Positions 1-10,045 of a DNA stretch of 64,000 bases are shown piece by piece. The notes under the pieces were generated by a model that searched no databases, was not told the DNA's origin, and saw nothing but the letters and a program-made list of their open reading frames with translations. This stretch comes from Prosapia bicincta (taxonomy: Eukaryota > Arthropoda > Insecta > Hemiptera > Cercopidae), in NCBI GenBank assembly GCA_036971475.1, contig JBAIZL010000005.1, forward strand, positions 232,825,369 to 232,889,368, written 5' to 3'. The first letter of the stretch is position 1. Every line of letters starts with the position of its first letter. The position numbers and the translations under genes were made by a program.

Positions 1-591
1 ATAACAGACTACCATCCTGGTCTACATAAACGCAACAAGATATTGAGAGATGGCTTCAAAATTCTTCAAGCTTCCGTCCACACCAAAAATCTTTTCACCT
101 CCCAACTTGAAAAACATTCTAGTACATCCTAAACTACCAGACCCTGATGCAGAGAAATCACACAAACTTCCTCATGGCTCCTTTCCATGCAATAGACCTA
201 GATGCAAGACGTGTCCAATACACCCCTCAGCAAATTGTTTCAACAGCCAAACAACAAAAATGGTCCTCAAAATACAGGGCCATCATAAAAGGAATATGTC
301 ATATACCAGCTACAATGTAAATTTTGCTCAGCACAGTACATAGGCCTGACCACGGATGGTCTGAATATCAGAATGAATGGCCACAGACATGATGTTAAAA
401 TTATGAATATGGATAGGCCAACAGCTCAATATGCTGCAAGTCACAACATCACAACTTTTGATGACTGCTATACCACAAAAATAATTATATCACTCCCCCC
501 TGATTGCAATCCCTCAGAACTGAGAAGATGGGAACTATCATACCAGTGGTATACCAAGTCCAGAGAATCCCCTAACCTCAACATCAGATAA
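1..591 (+). pseudogene. Degraded Neptune/Poseidon-type Penelope-like element, C-terminal part
   Basis: The reading frame moves at least twice (near 145 and near 290), so this is a relic. Its pieces in order match the C-terminal half of Neptune/Poseidon-type Penelope proteins: an NLKNILV-type segment, a Cys-rich linker (PCNRPRCKTCPIH, near 164-205), then a GIY-YIG endonuclease with VIYQLQCKFC and QYIGL near 299-350 and a RMNGHRHD block near 375-395. The last piece ends at a stop near 591. In PLEs the GIY-YIG domain nicks the target and the upstream reverse transcriptase, outside the window here, copies the RNA. The family call rests on the Cys-rich linker joined to GIY-YIG. Bases 592-762 hold nothing I recognise. 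Confidence 0.75.
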
Positions 592-850
592 ATCCATTCA
601 CTTTTTTTCCTAATAGCCTCATCAGACGTCTCCAATCTCTTTCCCCCTGACAGACTTATATAAACTATAATCACACATATGCTCATGGAAACAATACATA
701 TATCTTTAACCTGTGCATATATATATTTTTAGGTTAGTTTTGGTTGGTAAAGATTATTTAGATTTTTTGGACGAGGAGACTGACAGACTTACCTTGGTAA
801 GAGTCCACACTGTAGTCTTGAAATAGAAACACGTAAAAGCACTTAAACAA

Positions 851-890
851 TGATATATTTCAACCACACAGTGGTCTTTGTCAATCGAAG
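851..890 (-). ncRNA. Hammerhead-like fold, left arm of palindrome
   Basis: Mirror copy of the motif at 951-987: core UUGACAA, six-pair stem II (GACCAC/GUGGUU), GAAA, very short stem III. Core positions 3 and 8 read U and A in place of consensus C and G. Stem I is weak, with about two pairs next to the core. Probably a relic or variant ribozyme. Confidence 0.35.
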
Positions 891-950
891 AGAAAACACA
901 AATGTGCTTCAAAACACAAATCGAAGAGAAAATTCTTTTGTGTTTTCTCT

Positions 951-989
951 TCGATTGACAAAGACCACTGTGTGGTTGAAATATATCAT
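951..989 (+). ncRNA. Hammerhead-like fold, right arm of palindrome
   Basis: UUGACAA at 955-961, stem II GACCAC (963-968) with GUGGUU (972-977), and GAAA at 978-981. The U3/A8 exchange keeps a Watson-Crick pair where C3-G8 normally sits. Stem I has only two pairs next to the core, so activity is doubtful. Confidence 0.4.
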
Positions 990-1093
990 TGTTTAAGTGA
1001 TTTTATGTGTTTCTATTTCAAGACTACAGTGTGGACTCTTACCAAGGTAAGTCTGTCAGTCTCCTAGTCCAAAAAATCTATATATATACTATT

Positions 1094-2448
1094 TGAATAT
1101 CAAATTTCTATTTAATACAAAAAACTACTCAGGAACAATTCATAATTCTTTATTATAACATTTTTTATTTCAACATTTTAACAATAAACAATAAACAGAA
1201 CAAAAATAAACTTAACAAATTTTAATACAATATACTAAACTCAATTTCTTTGATTTTTAGTTACAAGGTTTTTATACCCTAGGCTATTTCTGAGATCTCT
1301 TAATATCTCGGGGTTTATATGCATGGGCTATATTTTTAACTCTTTTGTTAATTAAATAAATTTTGAAAAACAAGATTAAATTTAGAAAACAGTTTTAATA
1401 AATAACTTCCTGATGGAAAAACTTAAATTTGGAATAAGCAAAAAGGCGAAACTATTTGAACTGGATTATGTTTCTTATTACTAACTATTAATTAATTACA
1501 AGATATTCTAATAATGTACAATTCTACTTCCTTATAATCTTAAAAGTCCATTAAGGTTTATTTCTATAGCGCTAATATACTCAACTTAATAAATATCGGC
1601 GAATGGCTGCTTGCTCACACGTAGGATTCCGTTCTCTTTAAATTTTATATTTTACACACTTAAATTCGTTTTAGTTCCTTCAAATTATATTAACCCTGTA
1701 TTATATCTTTAAATTCACTTATCCTTATTTAAAATTGCCAAGTTTCTTCACTAAACTGTATAATTTTGACAAATTCCTTCAAATGGAATTTTGACTGCTG
1801 AGGGCAGGTCCGCTTCCTCGGCATCAAAACGCCAGACTAAACTAACGCGTCCTATTTCTTTTAAAATTGTTTAAAATATGGCGGCCTCCTTCTTCAAAAA
1901 AAAATCATATAGCTTATAATTTAGTTCGATTCCTTTCCACTAGAGTCGACTGTAACTGACCTACTTTCTTCTGTTTTTACAGCTGATGCAACAACGATAT
2001 TTTTTACAATGGCGTTTTAATTTGGTTAAACTTACTGTTTCAACTTTCCGATCCTTAACAAACCTTCCAGTGTTTATTTATTTACTATTATTTTGTGTGT
2101 AGTGTCTTTACTTTTTACTTCTGTAATAATTCCGAATTGTGTGTGTTTTTGCTGGGCTTTCACAAACATAACCTTTCAATTCATTGTTTATAACCGTTTT
2201 CACCTTCTATCTCTTAAGTAATTACTTATGCCCTATGTTACTAATATTTATAATTTTGTTTAAATATAATTATTATTATTAGATTATCTTGTTTTTAATT
2301 TTATTTGATACAGCAAATTTCCTTATGCATTTACAGTTCAAATATCTTGTTTATATGTTACAACCGTTTTATAACCCTTCTAGGCTTTTACCTAAAATTA
2401 GTTTCAATTTAACCTAGCCAATTTCTTATTTGCTATTTTCAAAATGTT

Positions 2449-2451
<3 letters not shown>
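1094..2451 (-). mobile_element. Old solo LTR related to the 2496-11433 element
   Basis: About 1358 bp, starting TGAATATC and ending ATGTTACA. It aligns through most of its length with the 1388-bp LTR that follows (shared blocks include the segment around GATCTCTT..ATATCTCGGGG, the ACTACTCAGG block and the AACAAACCTTCCAGTG block) but with many differences. No internal region is attached, so it looks like a solo LTR. It ends directly on the TA tract into which the younger full element inserted. Confidence 0.7.

Positions 2452-2495
<44 letters not shown>
2452..2495. repeat. (TA)n microsatellite
   Basis: Pure TA run between the old solo LTR and the full LTR element. It supplies the ATAT target duplication of the latter. 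Confidence 0.95.
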
Positions 2496-2498
<3 letters not shown>

Positions 2499-3883
2499 AA
2501 AGTAATTTTTATAACACACAACACTACTCAGGCATTTGTAATTTAAATTCTTTATTACAATTATTTATTAATTCAACAAGTAAACAATTAACACAATAAA
2601 CAGAACAAAAATAAACTTCACAACTTTTAACAAAATATACTAACTCTTATTTTCTTTTAATTTTTTAGTTACCACATTTTAATACCTTTGGCTAGTTTAA
2701 GATCTCTTTATATCTCGGGGTTATAGTATGGGCTATATTTTTAGAAATTCTTAGGTGAATTAAATAAATTTTGAACAAACAATATTAAATTTTGAAAATG
2801 CAAAAAAAAAGCCAAACTATTTGAACTGGATTTATTTCTTACTATTAATTAACTACAAGATATCCTAATATACAAATTTAAACTTCTTTATTATCTTAAA
2901 AGTCCATTAAAGTTATTTTTATAGCGCTATTACTCAAATTAATAAATATCAAAATTTTGCTGGTCGCTTACGTAAATTCCCGTTCTCTCCAATTTAAACA
3001 ATTCACACACTTAAATCCGTTTTAGTTCTTTCAAATTATATTTTCACTGTATTAACTCTTTCAATTTTCTTATTCCTGTTTAATCTGGCCAAGTTTACTC
3101 ACAAAACTGTATAATTTAGACGAACTCTTTCAAAAAAAATAGAATTTTGACTGGTCAGCAAGGTCTGCTTCCTCTCGTAGCGTCACCCACGCTAGAATCC
3201 ACTCCACTCTCACTACGCGTCCTTTTTTTCTAAAATTCTTAAAATATGGCCACCTTTCTTCTCCAAAAAACACATGTTGCCTGTAATCTAGTTTGTTTTC
3301 TTTTTCTTCACTAAAATCGATTGTCACACTGACCTACATCTGTTTTACAGCTGACATATCACACGTTTGTTTAGAATGGCGTTTTAACTTGGTTAAACCT
3401 GATTGAAACTTACTGTTTCAATTTCCTATCGTCAACAAACCTTCCAGTGTTTATTTTATTAATATTATTAGTGTGTGAAGTGTCTTTGTGTTTTACTTTT
3501 GAAATAGTTCTGAATTGTGTGTGTTTTGCTTGGTCTTTCATAAACATAACCTTTCATTGTTTACAATTTTCTTTTGTTTACAAACGTGTTCACTTTCTCC
3601 TTCAAGTAATTACTTAGCCCTATGTTCCTACAGTTTACAAATCTGTTTACACATAACTATTATTAGATTTTCTTATTTTAAATTTTATTTGATACAACAA
3701 ATTTCTTAATGGATTTTTCAGTTCAAATACCTTGTTTATAATTCTATGCTTTTACCTAAATTTAATTTCAATTTAACCTAACCAAAATCTTTATGAATTT
3801 CTTTCTAAATTTTGTGTGAGTTATTTCTAATATATTTTCCAATTCTTAAATAATATTATATAGCCCATTCTATAAATGTTACA
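2496..3883 (-). repeat. 3' LTR of the gypsy-class element
   Basis: 1388 bp, essentially identical to 10046-11433. Small open frames inside it are not conserved in the older solo LTR and are not genes. Confidence 0.95.
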
Positions 3884-4286
3884 ATGTCCCCTAATTTAAT
3901 TAAAATAAAAAAAAATATTACTAATCTCTACATTACACATTCTTTACATTTTACAAGCTTTATTAAATATACATATTTTTTTTTTTTTTAAATTAAATTT
4001 AAATTAACATTTATACTTTAAATTGTCCATTTATACTCAATTCCTACGACACAATTTTATCTTAATTCTTTAACAATCAAATACTGAGCTGAAAACTTCA
4101 AGCTACACATTACTTGACTTATCTTCTAACAATACAATATACTTATAACTAACATTCATTCAACAATTCTTTAACAACTCTAACATATAGTAACAATAAA
4201 CCATGTTCTGGTATTTACAATTTCTTCCATAATTATATATATTTTTTATTTTTTTTTTTTTTATTACAATTGGAACCCTTCCTATT
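3884..4286 (-). other. 3' untranslated stretch and purine tract of the gypsy-class element
   Basis: Very AT-rich noncoding sequence between pol and the 3' LTR. Next to the LTR the minus strand reads AATTAGGGGACAT, a plausible polypurine tract for plus-strand priming. No frame is seen. Confidence 0.6.
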
Positions 4287-7200
4287 TTATTTTGTCCCTT
4301 TTGAGTTTATCTCCCTTGCATCATGGTACTTTTTTAGTTCCGTTGAATGGAACATCCCCTTATTTATATCATATTTATCATCCCATAGTTCGAATGTCGA
4401 TTCTCCTAACTTTTTGTGTATTCTATATGGCCCACTATAAATATTAAATAATTTCCCCATTTCTCCCTCTATGCCTTTTGCCTGCCAGTTTTCTTTTACT
4501 AACACTAAATCATTTAAATTAAATGTGAAAAGCTTATGATTTCTATTGAAATTTTGTGCCCTAAGTTCTGCCTTTTTTTTCATTCTCCCTCTTGCCAAAT
4601 CTATTACTAGTTGGGTATTAACGCTTTGTTCGTTTGAATTTTGAATTTTGATATACTTATGCCAAAATCTCTCATCCATTTTTCCTAACTGTAACTGATT
4701 AGGTGTGAACCCTGTGGTCTCATGTGGTACTTCATTCAACATCTCATTTATTAAATGTATAAACTTTGCCCATTGTTTATGGTTCCCATGGCAATAGGTG
4801 CGAAGACATCTCATTATCTCCCTGTTTACCCTTTCTACTATATTGCTTTGAGGTCGCCTAATTGGTGAAAATATTTGTTTGATTCCTTTATTTTCTAAAA
4901 AGGTTGACCATCTTTTACTTGTGAACTGAGTTCCATGGTCTGTTTGTGCCCTTTTTACCTGTCCATATTTTTCTAAATAATCTTCTACACATCTAATAGC
5001 TGTAGCAGTATTTGCTTTCTTTATTTTATAAATTTTTATAAATTTAGTAAAAATATCCAAAATAACCAAAATATATTTAAATCCCTCACTTTTATGAAAT
5101 GGTCCACAAAAGTCAATAGACAGTTGCTCTTTAGGCCCTTCTACCTTGATTCCTTTCATCACCCCATAACAAGTTTGATTTGTGTGTTTCACCCTCTGAC
5201 AAGTGTCACAGTATTTTAAAAGGTATTTAATCTCCTTATACATCTTTTTCCATGTGAATAATTCATTTATTATACTATAGCACTTCTTGGCCCCTATATG
5301 CATATAGTACTCATGGCATGATATCACTAATACATTTATTAACTCTCTGGGTACTATTATTTTCCAACTTGTTTTACAATTTTTATATAGTATGTTATTT
5401 TCAATTTTGAATTTCGAATTGTATTCCTGGACATTTTCAATAATATTTCTTAATTCTAAATCACCCCACTGAAGCTCATTAAGTTTTGTCAATTTTGTCA
5501 CTACTTCCCTACTTATTACTCTTTCCATTAAATTGATACTAAACTTATTTTGATTCTCTATATGTTTTGGCTCTATCTTATCCCATGGGTTACGACTTAA
5601 TATGTCTGCCACCACGTTCTCCTTTCCTTTACAATACTCAATCTCAAAATCATATTCCTGCATGAGCAATATCCAACGATATAGTCTTGAATTTAATATT
5701 CTGCAAGTCTTTATGAAAGTCAAAGCCTGGTGGTCAGTTTGTATTATTACTTTTCTCCCCAGTATAACCTGTCTAGCCTTCTGTAGACAAAACAACACAG
5801 CCAATAATTCTTTTTCAGTCGTATAATATCGTATCTCACTACCTTTTAGGGTTCGGCTCATAAACATAATTGCCTGTTTCTGTCCAGTCTCTGTTACCTG
5901 GTACAGATGCCCCCCAATAGCATATTCGCTTGCATCTGTCTGTAAATAAAACGTTTTTGAATAATCAGGGTGTTTTAGTACGTTGGTATCTATAAATGCT
6001 TCCTTTAATTTTCTAAAATTTTGTTCCTCTAAATCTGTCCATTTAAATTTTGTTTCATGTCTCAAGAGTTTCAGAAGTGGCTCTACTAATTTCGAATAGT
6101 GGTCTACAAACTTGTTGTAATAATTTGCAAGGCCTATAAACCCTTTTAATTGCTTAACGTTCTTTGGTGTGGGGAATTCCATTACAGCCTTAATTTTGTC
6201 CTTATCTATCTCTATTCCCTCAGTTGTCAACCTATAACCTAAAAATGCTATGTTTTCTTTACAAAACTCAGTTTTTGATAATTTAATTTTGATATTATTT
6301 TCCCTAAATGTCATAAATAATTTTTTTAAATGGTTTTTATGTTCTTCAAAACTCTGTGACATGCATACAATGTCGTCTACATATACTAAAGTGAATGGTT
6401 CTAATTCATTTCCCATTATTCTACCCATAGCTCTTGCTAAAGCTGCTAATGATGTTTTTAGCCCATAAGGTGTCACAATGAAATGATATGTCTTTCCATT
6501 ATACTGAAAAGCTGTGAATTTTCTGGATTCTGGCTCCAACTCCACCTGCCAAAAACTATTCGTGAGGTCCATAGAACTCAGGTATTTTACCTTTCTTGCC
6601 TTATGTAATATTTCATTAATACCCTGGTAACACTCGTAATCTGGTATTATGATTTCGTTCAGTTTCCTTGCGTCCAGGCACAATCTTATTTCTCCATTAC
6701 TTTTTATGACAGGAATAATAGGGTTAATATAAGGGCTATTACTTTTTTCTATTATTTTCATCTCCAACATTTTGTCAATTTCTCTTTGTACCGCTTCTTG
6801 ATACTTTGTGGGCACAGGATAGTTTCTTTGATAAAATGGTAAATCTGTTCTTACTTTTATCTCATGTCTATATCCTTTACACACTCCAGGTCTATCTGAA
6901 AATACATCCTTATATTGCTTTATTATCTCCACCAACTCCAGTTTTTGCCTATCTGTTACACGGTCATCTCCGATACTTTCCATAATATCTCTATCACTAA
7001 TTTCCCCTTCTGTTTCATTTTGTTTCTCATAATTTTGGTCCCCCTGTCCTAAATTATCTAAATTTTCCCATTCCTCATCAATTTGATCGAACTCGTTAAT
7101 TACATTATCTTCCCTTTCTAAATTTTGTACCTCGTTATTATTAAATCTTTCGTCATCATTTTCACCCTCCGTTTCTTTCATATCTATTTTAATATAGTTT

Positions 7201-7772
7201 TCCAAATATTTCAATTTTATACTCCACTCCTCACAACTTATATCAGCCTTTGTATTTTTTAATATATCCATCCCTATGATCATTTCTCTCAATAGGCCTG
7301 GTATGATGAAACATTGAAATGGGTAATCAATCCCACCTAATCTTCCCATTATCAGAACAATTTTATTAATTTTTTTACTCTTTTTATTTGTTGCTGTCCT
7401 AATGTCCATTGCTCTGATTGGCAACGTTTCTACTCTTCCTAGTTTTTCCTTATTTATATTATACCATTTTTCCTGAATATATGTAATATTACTACCTGTA
7501 TCTATTAAGGCTGTAACCCTAACCTGTTTAAATTCTATCTCTATTTCTGGGCTCATATATATTTTGTTTTGTTCTAAATTCAAATTTCGCTCCTTCCCCT
7601 CACTTTCCAAAAATTCCCTATCTATTAATACGTTGTTAATTATTCCTAACCCCAAATCCGTATTTTCATTAAATTGCTTGTTACCCTTATTCTTGTCACA
7701 ATTAATATTTCCGAGGCTCTTTAGCACTGGCTTTCTCTCTTCAGCATCCCCTGTAGTGTTCCCATGATGCAA
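4287..7772 (-). CDS. pol: Pol polyprotein (protease, RT, RNase H, integrase)
   Basis: About 1161 codons without a break. Seen in order: aspartic protease with DTGSN near residue 91; RT with the YVDD catalytic box near 463 and the substrate segment LCLDARKLNE upstream; RNase H with QTDASEY near 611 and TEKELLAV; integrase with an HHCC zinc region near 820-865 (CDTCQRVKHT), and D,D,E residues near 884 (SIDFCGP), 944 (QTDHGTQF) and 978 (VERVNREI). The first codon given here is TTG, not ATG. The frame is open upstream to the gag stop and lies in the -1 frame, so pol is probably made as a gag-pol fusion by frameshifting at 7796-7802. The product copies element RNA in cytoplasmic particles and integrates the DNA. 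Confidence 0.93.
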   Translation of the reverse strand: MHHGNTTGDAEERKPVLKSLGNINCDKNKGNKQFNENTDLGLGIINNVLIDREFLESEGKERNLNLEQNKIYMSPEIEIEFKQVRVTALIDTGSNITYIQEKWYNINKEKLGRVETLPIRAMDIRTATNKKSKKINKIVLIMGRLGGIDYPFQCFIIPGLLREMIIGMDILKNTKADISCEEWSIKLKYLENYIKIDMKETEGENDDERFNNNEVQNLEREDNVINEFDQIDEEWENLDNLGQGDQNYEKQNETEGEISDRDIMESIGDDRVTDRQKLELVEIIKQYKDVFSDRPGVCKGYRHEIKVRTDLPFYQRNYPVPTKYQEAVQREIDKMLEMKIIEKSNSPYINPIIPVIKSNGEIRLCLDARKLNEIIIPDYECYQGINEILHKARKVKYLSSMDLTNSFWQVELEPESRKFTAFQYNGKTYHFIVTPYGLKTSLAALARAMGRIMGNELEPFTLVYVDDIVCMSQSFEEHKNHLKKLFMTFRENNIKIKLSKTEFCKENIAFLGYRLTTEGIEIDKDKIKAVMEFPTPKNVKQLKGFIGLANYYNKFVDHYSKLVEPLLKLLRHETKFKWTDLEEQNFRKLKEAFIDTNVLKHPDYSKTFYLQTDASEYAIGGHLYQVTETGQKQAIMFMSRTLKGSEIRYYTTEKELLAVLFCLQKARQVILGRKVIIQTDHQALTFIKTCRILNSRLYRWILLMQEYDFEIEYCKGKENVVADILSRNPWDKIEPKHIENQNKFSINLMERVISREVVTKLTKLNELQWGDLELRNIIENVQEYNSKFKIENNILYKNCKTSWKIIVPRELINVLVISCHEYYMHIGAKKCYSIINELFTWKKMYKEIKYLLKYCDTCQRVKHTNQTCYGVMKGIKVEGPKEQLSIDFCGPFHKSEGFKYILVILDIFTKFIKIYKIKKANTATAIRCVEDYLEKYGQVKRAQTDHGTQFTSKRWSTFLENKGIKQIFSPIRRPQSNIVERVNREIMRCLRTYCHGNHKQWAKFIHLINEMLNEVPHETTGFTPNQLQLGKMDERFWHKYIKIQNSNEQSVNTQLVIDLARGRMKKKAELRAQNFNRNHKLFTFNLNDLVLVKENWQAKGIEGEMGKLFNIYSGPYRIHKKLGESTFELWDDKYDINKGMFHSTELKKYHDAREINSKGTK

Positions 7773-7792
7773 AGAGGTATCACCAGTGCCCT

Positions 7793-7802
7793 CTAGTTTT
7801 CC
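7793..7802 (-). promoter_or_regulatory. Probable -1 frameshift site at the gag stop
   Basis: On the minus strand the last gag codons read GAA AAC TAG preceded by G, giving the heptamer GGAAAAC directly against the stop. Slipping back one base puts ribosomes into the open pol frame. The A-site half (AAC to AAA) is classic; the P-site half is less so. The same layout recurs in the other young LTR element at 42366-42375. Confidence 0.55.
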
Positions 7803-9772
7803 GAGGTCCCCTGGTCTCCCTCACATCTTCCACTGGTCGATTCCTTTGGTCGTATCTGTATGCTGTTTACATCCTTATTAGGCCTATCTCGGCTTCCTAT
7901 ATTCCTTGGATCATCTCTGTGACCCCTGTACCCTATCTCCCTGGTCTGCGGCTGTATTCTTTCCGGTCCCCTATTCATGTGGTCATCTATCCGTCGATTA
8001 TAAAACTGAACGGTCGGTCTAAACCCGTTTCCAAATCTATTTCTCGGTTCAGTTATTCCTCCCCTATTTATTTGTCCCCCAAAACCATTCTGGTTTGGGA
8101 ACCTTCTGTCCCCTTGTGGCGCTCTCCCTGTCTCTAATGTCCGCTCTCGGTATCGGCTTGGTTCTATTCTCATGGGTGGTCTTTCCCATGGTCTGCCTCT
8201 TTGCCTAATAACTCTATTTCTGTCTTCTATATCCTCCTCATTTAGGAGTCTCTCCATCTCTCTGACCGTTCTAATGTTCTGGACCCTCTTTGCGGCTTGA
8301 ATTTTTTCACCGAAATGTCTGCTTAATTTCCGTACTACTTCTTCTTCGCTTAGGGGAGGTACCATATTTCTTAACAGCATCACTCTTTCCACAAAGTAAT
8401 CCGTTCTGGCTAAATCGCCTCCTTCTCTGTATCTTTCTACATCAATCCTGTCTCTTATTCCCTCCTGGATCTCCTTTGCCCAATACCTATTTATAAATCG
8501 ATCTTTCCATTCCTCATAATTTTCTACATCCTCCCTTATAGACTCCCACCATCTGGCTGCCCCAGCCTCTAATGCCTCATCCATACTACTCCGCCAGTCA
8601 TCCTCACCTTCCTCCATATACCTATCGCCCAATATTTTTTCAAAAAACCTCTCTAACCTTTTAATGAATTCTACAGGATTTCCATTCCTTCCATTGAACT
8701 TAGGACCCTTTTCCTGTTTCCCGCACGATACCTGAATCACCCTTATCTGCTCACCCTTATTTTCATTAGTACTCTCGATTTTGTTAATTCTATCTCCTAA
8801 CCTTCCCTGCTCTCCTAATATTTTCTCCTTATCATCTTCAACTTTCCTAAAACGCTCATCTGTTATCTTTCTTTCTCCTATCACCTTTAATTTCAACTCT
8901 CCTAACTCTTCTGTGTTTTTCTTAGTTATATTTTCTACTTTCTCTATCTCTTTTTTATTAAATTCTACCACATCAGCTATTATTTCTTTTGTTTCCTCAA
9001 AATTTTTCGTAATCTTCTCCTCTAATTCTCTATCTTTCTCCTCTAAGTCTCTTCTCACATCCTCTATTACAGTATTAGTCTCTGTCCTCAACTGTCGCCT
9101 CATATCCTCTATCATTTTCTTACTTTCCTCCCTTATTTCCTGTGTTATGAATTTGAAATCTTCCTTCATCTCTCTCATTTCGTCTCTATTTTCCTCTAAT
9201 TTTTTGTTTATTTCCCTCATATCCTCACTCATATCTTTCATTTCCCCTTTTATTTCATCTATCTTATCTAATTTTCTATTCATATTTTCATTATTTATAT
9301 CTAATTTTCTATCTAGATCCTCTCTCATATCCTTCATCTCCTCTTTTATTTTCTCATTCCCTTTATTTATTTCTTTTAGTAAGTTTTGGTTGCTTTCGAA
9401 CAATTTTTTTATCCAGTCATCATTATTTCTACTTCCACTTTCACTACCCCTTCGTTCCTGTTCAATTTCTACAAGTGGTAGTCCCCTATCTTCATCTACC
9501 TCCATGTTTGGTATTGGCATATCTGTGCCTTCCATTTCTATTTCTTGCACTTCCAAACTTGTCCCTTTTTCCTGGTCCCCTACAACTACCAGCTCGCCTA
9601 TAATATTTTCCTCCCTGTTTTCGATCCCCTCCTGAAAACTAACAAATCTCCCCTGAGCAGCCCCTTCTGTTTCTATCGCCCTTTTCCGCCTACTCTTTTC
9701 TAATTGTTCCCCTTTTTCTGTTTTTTTAGCTTTTTCTCTCCGCAAATTGTATAATTCCCTCTCATCAGACAT
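7793..9772 (-). CDS. gag: Gag structural protein with long charged coiled coil
   Basis: 659 aa from an ATG. Residues about 100-350 are a Lys/Glu/Met-rich heptad-like region (KMIEDM, KEEMKDMRE type repeats), a probable coiled coil. Residues about 355-545 match the retrotransposon gag/capsid core: KFNGRNGNPVEFIKRLERF, AARWWESI and the DRFINRYW segment. The tail is Arg/Pro/Asn-rich and probably binds RNA; no CCHC knuckle is present. It assembles the particle that packages element RNA. Pol follows in the -1 frame with the gag stop at the shift site. Confidence 0.9.
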   Translation of the reverse strand: MSDERELYNLRREKAKKTEKGEQLEKSRRKRAIETEGAAQGRFVSFQEGIENREENIIGELVVVGDQEKGTSLEVQEIEMEGTDMPIPNMEVDEDRGLPLVEIEQERRGSESGSRNNDDWIKKLFESNQNLLKEINKGNEKIKEEMKDMREDLDRKLDINNENMNRKLDKIDEIKGEMKDMSEDMREINKKLEENRDEMREMKEDFKFITQEIREESKKMIEDMRRQLRTETNTVIEDVRRDLEEKDRELEEKITKNFEETKEIIADVVEFNKKEIEKVENITKKNTEELGELKLKVIGERKITDERFRKVEDDKEKILGEQGRLGDRINKIESTNENKGEQIRVIQVSCGKQEKGPKFNGRNGNPVEFIKRLERFFEKILGDRYMEEGEDDWRSSMDEALEAGAARWWESIREDVENYEEWKDRFINRYWAKEIQEGIRDRIDVERYREGGDLARTDYFVERVMLLRNMVPPLSEEEVVRKLSRHFGEKIQAAKRVQNIRTVREMERLLNEEDIEDRNRVIRQRGRPWERPPMRIEPSRYRERTLETGRAPQGDRRFPNQNGFGGQINRGGITEPRNRFGNGFRPTVQFYNRRIDDHMNRGPERIQPQTREIGYRGHRDDPRNIGSRDRPNKDVNSIQIRPKESTSGRCEGDQGTSEN

Positions 9773-10025
9773 ATTTAAGCTATTAGTAAACTTATTTTAC
9801 AAAACAACCTAGCCTTGACTATTCAACTCAGTATTTAATTTTACAAAATTTTGTCTAAATCTATTTTCAGTTCAAATGTTTTTCATATAAAAAGTTCTAA
9901 ATTAATTTTGATTCAAAATCCCTCTAAATAAAATTTTTTTTCTTATTATAAGATATTTTATTTCTTATTAAAAACACAAACTCCTGAATAATTTATTCTT
10001 TATTATTATTTTTCTAATAATCGTA

Positions 10026-10043
10026 CCCCACGTTGGTGTGCCA
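10026..10043 (-). other. Primer binding site
   Basis: Two bases inside the 5' LTR the minus strand reads TGGCACACCAACGTGGGG. It starts with the TGG expected opposite a tRNA CCA end, and CCAACGTGGGG matches the T-arm side of metazoan tRNA-Lys(CUU) as I recall it. The middle ACA differs, so the primer tRNA is uncertain. Confidence 0.6.
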
Positions 10044-10045
10044 AA

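Larger units (their letters stand above)
763..1075. repeat. Long palindrome made of two inverted PLE-type termini
   Basis: Two arms of about 140 bp (about 763-898 and 935-1075) are inverted copies around a short spacer that itself repeats the arm ends. Each arm runs from a hammerhead-like fold to a terminal motif (GTAAGTCTGTCAGTCTCC) that recurs at 20192-20212 and 63460-63480, each time shortly before a TA tract. I read it as two head-to-head, strongly 5'-truncated copies of one PLE lineage; this is inference from the shared termini. Confidence 0.7.

Noticed and set aside
3130..3709. Short frames at 3130-3327 and 3515-3709, repeated at 10680 and 11065
   Set aside because: They lie inside the two identical LTRs and do not survive in the related solo LTRs.
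8781..9635. 284-codon plus-strand frame rich in Ser, Phe and Ile
   Set aside because: It is the antisense of the gag coiled coil; the purine-rich coding strand creates a stop-free complement. No motif.
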